From contig JAFAQG010000788.1 of NCBI GenBank assembly GCA_019246575.1, forward strand, positions 1 to 5,213: DNA of 5,213 nucleotides. Reading direction: 5' to 3'. The stretch is from Acidobacteriaceae bacterium (lineage in GTDB: Bacteria; Acidobacteriota; Terriglobia; Bryobacterales; Bryobacteraceae). Below are positions 1 through 5,213 of the stretch, one piece after another; the first letter of the stretch is position 1, and each line of letters starts with the position of its first letter. The notes below the pieces were generated by a model. It made no database searches. It saw only the letters and a list, made by a program, of their open reading frames with translations, and was not told the origin of the DNA. A program made the position numbers and the translations under genes.

Positions 1-168
1 GAACTTATCCTGCATCAGCACCTGCCAAGTCATGAGCTGTTTGAACTCGCGGTCGTGGTGGTCGACCATCAAGTCGAATCGTTCCGTGAGTTCATTGATT
101 CGCTGGACGGCTCTTTCAAGCGCACCTTCGATGCGATCCAAGCGCCCGCTTCCGTTTTCGTCAGACAC
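1..168 (-). CDS. Small coiled-coil protein of unknown function, 3' end outside window
   Basis: The first 56 codons of a gene that continues past the left edge. I do not recognise a named family. The visible protein opens with a short polar lead (SDENGSG) and then a strongly charged helix: hydrophobic residues L10, I13, L17, A20, I24, L27, F31 and M34 follow a 3-4 heptad spacing, which predicts a coiled coil. The next part, HHDREFKQLMTWQVLMQDK (37-55), looks like a continuing amphipathic helix with no signal peptide or membrane segment. The GTG at 168 is the only good start: the frame is closed by the TGA at 181-183, and a GAGGA lies nine bases upstream. Coding is supported by this ribosome-binding site, the helical periodicity and the position in a tight operon. 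It might be an oligomerisation or scaffold partner of the polysaccharide enzymes, or an unrelated gene at the operon end; the sequence does not decide. Confidence 0.72.
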   Translation of the reverse strand, partial: MSDENGSGRLDRIEGALERAVQRINELTERFDLMVDHHDREFKQLMTWQVLMQDKF

Positions 169-177
169 TTCGCCAAT

Positions 178-182
178 TCCTC
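178..182 (-). promoter_or_regulatory. Shine-Dalgarno site for the coiled-coil gene, overlapping the upstream stop codon
   Basis: Read on the minus strand, the bases GAGGA at 182-178 sit nine bases before the GTG at 168. The first two of them are the last two bases of the TGA that ends the DUF1972 glycosyltransferase, so the junction reads TGAGGA. This arrangement fits translational coupling, in which a ribosome terminating on the upstream gene reinitiates at the GTG. It is the only clear Shine-Dalgarno sequence at the four gene starts visible here, and it decides the start codon of the small gene. Confidence 0.7.
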
Positions 183-1263
183 ACACGCGAATCAAACTAC
201 GAAACACCTGTTCGTACGAGTCCGCGACCCTATTCCAACTATAAAGCTTTTGAACGCGGTCCATCGCTCTCCGGCCCCACAAATCGCGTTCCTGGGGGCT
301 GACATTTGCGGCCCATTGGAGCTTTTCGCACAATTCATGTTTTTCGAACGAAACCGCGGCATGATGTGCGACTTCCCGATTCTCGGGAGTATTCAGATAC
401 AAGACGAGCGCTCCGCGGCCCATCGCCTCGATGAGCGCCGGATGCGTGCCGCCCACCTCCGTGGCCTGCACGTATGCATGGCAATGAGACTGCAGTTGCT
501 TGTAGCCCTGGCTATAAACCGCGCCGGGGAAGACGACACGCGCGTCCGCCGTGTCTCTCACTTCGCGAATGTAATCGGCAGCGTACGGGGCATCACCAAC
601 GATGGCTAGCTTGAGATCGGTCGAGATCTGCTCGAACGCCCGCCTGACGAGCAGCGCGTTGTTTTCGGGCTCGAGGCGGCTGACGTAGAGGATGTAATTC
701 CCGGGCTCGAGTCCCAGCTCGTACACGCGGTCTGTTTCCGCTACTTTGCCGATCTCAGCGCCGTACGGAATGAACGTTGAATGTTTTCCGTAACGCTCGA
801 GGTAGTATTCGCGGATCGCCTGTGCATCCGTGACCACGACCGACGGGCACCATGTTGCTAACCACTCCGAAACGAGGTACCAAGTTTTCGCGATGCGGTT
901 CCATTTCTTTCGGTGTCTCTCGAGCCCGTCCACGTTTAGGGCCGTCGGCATTCCCAGTAAGCGCGGGCACACCGTCAAGATTGCATTGGCGGCATTGCAG
1001 TAGAGCACGACGTCGAAGCGGCGGATCAGCAAGTCGGCGGTTGAGATTGCGGTATGCACGATGGTGTCGAAATACTTGTGCCGGATCGTCGGAAGATAGC
1101 GCAGGCGCACGCCGCGGTATTGGCGGCTTGTGTGACGTTCGCGGCAGTAGACCGTGAGGTCATGTCCGCGTTCGGCAAGTCTCGCCGATAACTCTTCGGC
1201 GAACGTCTCAAATCCGCCGTAACTAGCCGGAATGCCGCGAGTGCCCAGCAGAGCGATGCGCAT
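181..1263 (-). CDS. DUF1972-type GT4 glycosyltransferase (beta-rhamnosyltransferase-like family)
   Basis: Complete 360-residue GT-B fold glycosyltransferase of surface polysaccharide synthesis. Seen: the DUF1972 signature at the N-terminus, IALLGTRGIPASYGGFETF (3-21), then HDLTVYCR (34-41), NVDGLE (110-115) followed by KKW, FIPYGAE (164-170), YVSRLEPENN (193-202), IVGD (221-224), EVGGTHPALIEAM (269-281) and TPENREV (292-298). The last blocks form the donor-sugar site of GT4 enzymes. The family's usual wording, as I recall it, is HGH-VGGTNPSLLEAM, so this is a divergent branch. A characterised relative is pneumococcal Cps2T, a beta-1,4-rhamnosyltransferase; transfer of that function to this protein is only a suggestion. 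The ATG at 1263 starts the first strand at once, while a GTG at 1272 would add three residues. Neither start has a Shine-Dalgarno sequence, and translation probably depends on ribosomes finishing the overlapping upstream gene. Its TGA is shared with the ribosome-binding site of the next gene. Confidence 0.95.
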   Translation of the reverse strand: MRIALLGTRGIPASYGGFETFAEELSARLAERGHDLTVYCRERHTSRQYRGVRLRYLPTIRHKYFDTIVHTAISTADLLIRRFDVVLYCNAANAILTVCPRLLGMPTALNVDGLERHRKKWNRIAKTWYLVSEWLATWCPSVVVTDAQAIREYYLERYGKHSTFIPYGAEIGKVAETDRVYELGLEPGNYILYVSRLEPENNALLVRRAFEQISTDLKLAIVGDAPYAADYIREVRDTADARVVFPGAVYSQGYKQLQSHCHAYVQATEVGGTHPALIEAMGRGALVLYLNTPENREVAHHAAVSFEKHELCEKLQWAANVSPQERDLWGRRAMDRVQKLYSWNRVADSYEQVFRSLIRV

Positions 1264-2323
1264 CTGAACCACAGGGGGTGGTCACGACAAAGTTGGAAGA
1301 ATATGGCGGCGCAGCTGCCGGATAGCTCACCGGCTGACGCGAGAACCATCTCGCGATGTACTCATCTGTTGCCCGCCGCCGGCGCATGATGTCGCGTCTC
1401 TTGAGCCGGGTTCGAGACAGCCCTCGCAGGATGAGCGGAAACGCGCGTAACGAGCGGAATTCGTACAGCAAGCACCCGCCAATCACGACACAATCGCGCA
1501 CCGTGATCGGGAACCAGAAGCGGCGGTACAAATCGAGCGTTGCGTTTTTTATCCGCATGAGAAAGCGGTTCTTCACGGAATGCATGTTGATGACGGCCGG
1601 AAGCGAGCGCCGGTTCTCGGGGAGAACGCTGCGCACGTGATAAGCGATCGCCCGAGGCGTGTACAGACATTTCCAGCCAAGCAACTGAGCGCGCCAGGCT
1701 ACATCGGTGTCTTCGCGATATGCAAAAAAGTCGCAGTCGAAAAACTCCCCTTCGTACGAAACATCGTCGATCATCTTTCGGCGGTAAAGCGCGGCTGCCC
1801 CCGTTGCGCCGAACACATATTCATATCGGTCGAACCTGCCGTCGTCCGCCATCCCGCTGCCCCGATCAAAGTGGCGGAGATTCGGCGTAAAGAATATGCC
1901 CGTCGAGTCGAACACGTTCTGCTTCGGGATCTCGCAATCCGGAGCCATGCGGAGAAGCTTGCCGCACGCGGAGCCCACTTCCGGATCGGCTTCAGCGGCG
2001 GCAACCAACTCCGAAACGAAGCTCGCGCCCAGACGTACGTCCGGATTCAATGTTAAGACCCAATCGGTATTCGATAGTGCCATCGCTTGATTCTGCCCCG
2101 CCGCAAAGCCAGCGTTTTCTCGATTCAACACCAGCGTGATGCGGTGCTCGAATGGCTGCAACTCGAGTCGGGTGGCGTCGACCGAAGCATTGTCTATGAC
2201 GATCACCTGCAGGGCCGCATAGTCCTGCGCAAAAACAGACTCGAGACAATGGCCGATGTACTTCGCACTGTTGTAAGTGACGATCGTAACTGCGACAGAC
2301 GGGCGCGCGCCTTTTCCGCTCAT
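1223..2323 (-). CDS. Family 2 glycosyltransferase (COG1216 / rhamnosyltransferase-like), second copy
   Basis: Complete 366-residue GT2 enzyme, probably acting on the same lipid-linked glycan as its neighbours. Seen, counting from the ATG at 2323: VAVTIVTYNSAKYI (10-23), VIDNASVDAT (42-51), NRENAGFAAGQNQAM (67-81), NPD at 93-95 in the DXD position, a DSTGIFF and HFDRG section (139-155) common in COG1216 transferases, FGATGAAALYRRK, ED 204-205 in YREDTDVAW, and H229. A hydrophobic stretch with few charges follows at about 270-303. I chose the ATG at 2323 because it overlaps the previous stop as ATGA and places the first strand at residue 10. A TTG at 2356 would add 11 unremarkable residues. The final 35 or so residues are rich in Pro, Ser, Ala and His, look unstructured, and run 41 bases into the next gene in another frame. 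It is a paralogue of the upstream gene rather than a recent duplicate: the motifs match but most residues differ. Confidence 0.94.
   Translation of the reverse strand: MSGKGARPSVAVTIVTYNSAKYIGHCLESVFAQDYAALQVIVIDNASVDATRLELQPFEHRITLVLNRENAGFAAGQNQAMALSNTDWVLTLNPDVRLGASFVSELVAAAEADPEVGSACGKLLRMAPDCEIPKQNVFDSTGIFFTPNLRHFDRGSGMADDGRFDRYEYVFGATGAAALYRRKMIDDVSYEGEFFDCDFFAYREDTDVAWRAQLLGWKCLYTPRAIAYHVRSVLPENRRSLPAVINMHSVKNRFLMRIKNATLDLYRRFWFPITVRDCVVIGGCLLYEFRSLRAFPLILRGLSRTRLKRRDIMRRRRATDEYIARWFSRQPVSYPAAAPPYSSNFVVTTPCGSDAHRSAGHSRHSG
2320..2323 (-). other. ATGA stop-start overlap between the two free-standing GT2 genes
   Basis: On the minus strand the four bases ATGA at 2323-2320 contain the ATG of the downstream GT2 gene and the TGA of the upstream one. 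No convincing Shine-Dalgarno sequence lies in the 17 bases before the ATG, so reinitiation by the terminating ribosome is the likely way the downstream gene is translated. The overlap supports the ATG start over an in-frame TTG at 2356 and indicates roughly matched expression of the two enzymes. Confidence 0.85.
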
Positions 2324-3321
2324 GCCGGACGCACCAGACTGAAATACGCTCGCCAATACGGGTCAAATCCGATCTGATGCTGTAAGTTGAGGATGTCGTG
2401 CTCGCTTCGGGAGAGTGCGGATTCCAGTTTTTCGTCCATCTCTGAGGAACGTGCGACTCCGGTTCGAAATTTTGACCACAATCGTAGGCCTGCCCACTTA
2501 CCGCGCGCTGCTGCGAGTAGCTGTCCGTGCGTTGCCGCGCCGATCACCGCCAGAACTTGCCCGACCAGAATGGGCCACGCAAATCGTCGCAGAGTTCGGG
2601 GAGAATAATGTTTGGCCAGCAACAAAATCTGATTTCTCGCCGTGAGAAAAATGACCCGGCTGCCCTTTTTGCCGAGCGTGCTCTTGCCCAAATGGACAGC
2701 AACAGCGGCAGGCTCGTAGACGCCTTCGAATCCGGCCAGAGTACACCGAAGTCCGAAATCGATGTCCTCGTAATAAGCTTCGAAACGCTCGTCCAGAACA
2801 CCGACAGCATCGAAGAGACTGCGGCGAAAGAGGGCTGCCGTCATGGGTGCGAACCAAATTTTGCGAATTGTGGACCAGGTGGTTCCATCGGGCCGGCCAT
2901 ACCCACAACGCCAGGCGTGAGCGGCGCGCGAGATCATATCCCAGGTGCCGTCAATACGCGGTACTTGGGAGCTTTGCAACAGCTTACCGGTCGCGAAGGC
3001 CGCACCGTGCTGCTCGGCGCATCGAACTAACACTTCCAGCCACTCGGGCTCGAGCACCACGTCGTTATTGACGATAAGAATCCAATCTCCCCACGCGCGT
3101 TTAATGCCTTCGTTTACAGCGGCTGCAAAACCGCGATTCTCGGAAAACTGAACGACATCGGCGTTCAAGCTGCGGGCAACTTCCAGGCTGTCGTCCGAGC
3201 TGCCGTTATCCACCACGACGATCTGCTCCGGCACACGAGTCTGGCTACGGAGGTTCGGGAGAATCTGTTTCAGCAGATCGGCGCGGTTCCAGGTCGGGAT
3301 AATCGCCGAAACTGTCGACAT
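2320..3321 (-). CDS. Family 2 glycosyltransferase (COG1216 / rhamnosyltransferase-like)
   Basis: Complete 333-residue GT-A fold transferase, predicted to move one sugar from a nucleotide donor to a lipid-linked acceptor at the inner face of the membrane. Seen: the N-terminal strand and loop SAIIPTWNRADLL (5-17), VVDNGSSDDS (36-45) that in this family contacts the nucleotide, ENRGFAAAVNEGI (61-73), the DXD-equivalent NND at 85-87, the acidic pair in YYEDIDFG (ED 185-186), and H210 in VHLGKST, the usual conserved histidine after the ED pair. A hydrophobic segment at about 248-271 in the C-terminal region may hold the enzyme on the membrane. The ATG at 3321 puts the first beta strand at residue 4, as usual in the family. 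No Shine-Dalgarno sequence is visible in the 15-base gap from the preceding gene, so coupling to that gene is likely. Its stop overlaps the next start as ATGA. The family includes WbbL-type rhamnosyltransferases, but motifs alone do not fix the sugar. Confidence 0.95.
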   Translation of the reverse strand: MSTVSAIIPTWNRADLLKQILPNLRSQTRVPEQIVVVDNGSSDDSLEVARSLNADVVQFSENRGFAAAVNEGIKRAWGDWILIVNNDVVLEPEWLEVLVRCAEQHGAAFATGKLLQSSQVPRIDGTWDMISRAAHAWRCGYGRPDGTTWSTIRKIWFAPMTAALFRRSLFDAVGVLDERFEAYYEDIDFGLRCTLAGFEGVYEPAAVAVHLGKSTLGKKGSRVIFLTARNQILLLAKHYSPRTLRRFAWPILVGQVLAVIGAATHGQLLAAARGKWAGLRLWSKFRTGVARSSEMDEKLESALSRSEHDILNLQHQIGFDPYWRAYFSLVRPA

Positions 3322-3336
3322 GCGCTAAGAGTTAGG

Positions 3337-5213
3337 CTAACAACACGCCGCATTCTGCGAGGCTAGGGCGATGGCCGTGTCCGCTACTGGCCTGCGCCGA
3401 GCGACTTCATTGCGATAAACCCGCTCCAAGCGCGCCGTCACGGTCGATGCATCTTTTTCCCGTTCAATCATCGACCGTGCGCGGGCCGCCATTTGAGCTG
3501 CATGGGCAGGATTTTGAAGAAGTCGAATCACCGCCGCTGCGAACTCGTTCGGCGAATCGGCCAACTCGCAGACGTCACCGCTCACCTTCGTGAGTCCCTC
3601 GGCGCCAAGCGTCGTGGATACGACGGGTATGCCCGAGGCGAAGGCTTCCATCAGCTTCACGCGGATACCCGATCCGCTCAAGATGGGGCAGAGAAAAACT
3701 GCGTGACGCTCCAGAAGCTCTCGGACATCAGGCACAAACCCCTTGAGCTCGAGATTCGGGTGTTGGAGCTTCTCGCCCAGTTCTTTCGACCGCCCCGATC
3801 CCGCGACAACGAGCCTCGCTTCAGGCACGTTGTCGATAACACGCGGAAACACACGCTCGAGAAACCAGCTCAGCGCCTGCACATTCGGCGCGTGATTGAA
3901 ACTGCCGACGAACAGCATGGTGTCCGGCTCACGTCCAGCCGCGACGCATGTGTACGCCCGCGTGTTCACGATAGCGCGCAGATCGGGATCGATCCGGCCT
4001 CTCAGCTGCGGTACAAATTGAAGCAAATAATCCTGATTCTCGCGGCTGCACACTTGCACACGAGTGAACCGGTTCAAGATATTGAGCTCGTAGCGGAGCA
4101 GTTGCATATACGCGACCGCTGTGCCGGGCTTGACGTCGCCGGCGGTCAGCCGGCGACCCATGGATTGGAACGCGATGTCGTGCTCAAACAAAAAGGACGG
4201 GATGGAATTGAAATCCACGCCATACTGCCCAAGCATGGTGTATTCGAGCTGTACGACATCGATTCGCTTCAAGTAAGTAATGCGGTTGATCGCCCAGTCG
4301 AAATCGCGGCTCGCGAACTCGTCTACGACGCGTGGAAGTAGACTCGCGGGATTCCTTCGGGAGGGCTGTTGCCTGGGAATGAACTCGACCGATGCGCAGG
4401 TATTCCGTAACGGCTCCTGGGCTTTCAACTGGCTCGCATTGTCGAGGAAAGAAATCAGATGCACATCGGCAAGCGGTGCAAGCGCTTCGAGCGTGCTCTT
4501 CATGAACACGGCGCCTCCATGCACGGGGGGCTCGATCGGATAAGGCGACGCGAATAGTACCTGCAAGCGGCTGGGAGCAACGGATTGGGGGGCTTCGAAC
4601 CGATCTCTGAAGTAGCCGCCCTTCTGACGCCGGAAGGCTTCGCGATCCGAGATGACAGCGAACTCCCGCGCGCGCCAGCGTGCCCGGATTGCTTCCCGCA
4701 ACTGCAGCGTCGCTTTAAGTAACCCGAGTGACGTGCTCCGGCCCGCAGACGTTTGTGCGAACATGGCGAACACGGATGTCATGAGACAGGCACCGAAGTG
4801 CGACACGAGCATGCGCCCGTCGTGTATGTTTTTCCAGCAGTAGAGAATGCTGTTCTTCTTGAGGACAGTGTTGATGAATGGCTTCGAGAAGGTCTGCCCA
4901 ATGGTTCCGCGGTGCTCGTGAAAGACAACGCTGCGCGGTTCATACAGTACCTTCCAGCCGCGCTTCCATGCCATATGGCCGAGATCCGTATCTTCGTAAT
5001 AAAAAGGTCGGAGCAGTTCGTCGAAGCCGCCTAATTCGAGAAATTTCCTCCGGTCGAAGGCGCTTGAACCGCCCCCCGGATAGGCGCACGGAAACGCTCT
5101 GTCGACTTCGGGATCGATGCGATGACTCACGCGCAGCCGGCCTGCATCCCACCAACTCTCCGTCAGTCCTGTTTCCTCTCTGCGCTTAGCGGGATCAGAG
5201 AAGAAAATCTGAC
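3337..5213 (-). CDS. Two-module glycosyltransferase: GT2 (C-terminal half) fused to GT4, 5' end outside window
   Basis: Predicted cytoplasmic, membrane-associated enzyme adding two sugars to a growing surface glycan; donor and acceptor are unknown. The frame is open from the right edge to TAG at 3337-3339, giving 624 visible residues (residue 1 is the codon at 5211-5209). A GTG at 5130 is not the likely start, because the 27 codons before it read as plausible protein and starting there would remove the GT2 nucleotide-binding half. Seen: GGGSSAF at about 46-52, LGGFDE, then the GT2 acidic pair in YYEDTDLG (ED at 73-74) and HEH at 98-100. A charged linker with a hydrophobic stretch (134-154) leads to a second module: LFASPYP near 219 with HGG behind it, LFVGSFNHAPNV from 433, VVAGSG, and GSGIRVKLMEAF at 513-524. 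The last two match the GT4 C-terminal donor site, although the first Glu of the classical EX7E motif is Gly. The gene ends 15 bases before the next one. Confidence is high for both folds and low for the sugars. Confidence 0.93.
   Translation of the reverse strand, partial: QIFFSDPAKRREETGLTESWWDAGRLRVSHRIDPEVDRAFPCAYPGGGSSAFDRRKFLELGGFDELLRPFYYEDTDLGHMAWKRGWKVLYEPRSVVFHEHRGTIGQTFSKPFINTVLKKNSILYCWKNIHDGRMLVSHFGACLMTSVFAMFAQTSAGRSTSLGLLKATLQLREAIRARWRAREFAVISDREAFRRQKGGYFRDRFEAPQSVAPSRLQVLFASPYPIEPPVHGGAVFMKSTLEALAPLADVHLISFLDNASQLKAQEPLRNTCASVEFIPRQQPSRRNPASLLPRVVDEFASRDFDWAINRITYLKRIDVVQLEYTMLGQYGVDFNSIPSFLFEHDIAFQSMGRRLTAGDVKPGTAVAYMQLLRYELNILNRFTRVQVCSRENQDYLLQFVPQLRGRIDPDLRAIVNTRAYTCVAAGREPDTMLFVGSFNHAPNVQALSWFLERVFPRVIDNVPEARLVVAGSGRSKELGEKLQHPNLELKGFVPDVRELLERHAVFLCPILSGSGIRVKLMEAFASGIPVVSTTLGAEGLTKVSGDVCELADSPNEFAAAVIRLLQNPAHAAQMAARARSMIEREKDASTVTARLERVYRNEVARRRPVADTAIALASQNAACC

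Noticed and set aside
55..609. Plus-strand open frame of 184 codons antisense to the DUF1972 gene and the coiled-coil gene
   Set aside because: The opposite strand carries the DUF1972 and GT4 signatures and a coupled downstream start. The plus-strand product has no recognisable domain.
1580..2056. Plus-strand open frame of 158 codons
   Set aside because: It is a shadow of the second free-standing GT2 gene, whose ED and DSTGIFF motifs lie in this interval on the minus strand.
2324..2356. TTG at 2356 as the start of the second free-standing GT2 gene
   Set aside because: The ATGA overlap start at 2323 is stronger, and the 11 extra residues add nothing family-like.
2527..3030. Plus-strand open frame of 167 codons
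   Set aside because: It is antisense to the first free-standing GT2 gene and has no motif or convincing start.
3331..3341. Perfect 11-base palindrome (GTTAG, G, CTAAC) around the TAG of the GT2-GT4 gene
   Set aside because: The arms are only five bases with a one-base centre, so no RNA hairpin can form and there is no T-run. It is probably chance; an operator role has no support.
3337..3345. Cys-Cys at the extreme C-terminus of the GT2-GT4 protein
   Set aside because: It resembles a eukaryotic prenylation end, but bacteria do not use that signal, and two residues are too little to support lipidation.
3493..4341. Long plus-strand open frame (282 codons) antisense to the GT4 module
   Set aside because: It starts at a TTG with no ribosome-binding site, is rich in Arg, His and Leu as reverse-strand shadows usually are, shows no family motif, and lies wholly inside a gene with strong motifs.
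3337..5130. GTG at 5130 as the start of the GT2-GT4 gene
   Set aside because: The frame stays open to the window edge and the upstream residues read as part of a GT2 domain. Starting here would discard the nucleotide-binding half.

Overview
This window holds part of a bacterial glycan-assembly operon. Every gene I can support lies on the minus strand, so transcription runs from the right edge (5213) to the left edge (1). Base composition is moderately GC-rich, roughly 55-60% by eye, and GTG is used as a start at least once. Nothing in the sequence fixes the phylum. There are no rRNA or tRNA genes, no mobile element and no CRISPR array. The style suggests a free-living Gram-negative or environmental bacterium, which is inference only.

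In transcription order: (1) 5213-3337 is a gene cut by the right edge. It encodes a two-module protein in which the C-terminal half of a GT-A fold family 2 glycosyltransferase is fused to a complete GT-B fold, GT4-like glycosyltransferase. (2) 3321-2320 is a complete 333-residue family 2 glycosyltransferase. (3) 2323-1223 is a second complete family 2 glycosyltransferase, joined to gene 2 by a 4-base ATGA overlap. (4) 1263-181 is a glycosyltransferase with a DUF1972-type N-terminus and a GT4 C-terminus; it overlaps the 3' end of gene 3 by 41 bases. (5) 168-1 is the 5' end of a small coiled-coil protein of unknown function, cut by the left edge. It is read from a GTG preceded by a Shine-Dalgarno sequence that overlaps the stop codon of gene 4.

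The genes are packed with gaps of 15 bases or less, or overlaps, and there is no visible internal promoter or terminator. They therefore look like one translationally coupled unit. Together they supply five glycosyltransferase modules (GT2, GT4, GT2, GT2, GT4). That number suits successive addition of different sugars to a lipid-linked oligosaccharide at the cytoplasmic face of the inner membrane, for O-antigen, capsule or exopolysaccharide. The two free-standing GT2 enzymes and the DUF1972 enzyme belong to families that contain characterised rhamnosyltransferases, so a rhamnose-containing glycan is plausible but not proven. Flippase, polymerase, initiating transferase and nucleotide-sugar genes are not in the window.

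Most of this is ordinary polysaccharide-locus content. The points most worth a second look are the GT2-GT4 fusion, the short coiled-coil gene placed in frame just after the DUF1972 enzyme, the 41-base overlap between genes 3 and 4, and the shared C-terminal region in all three GT2 modules.
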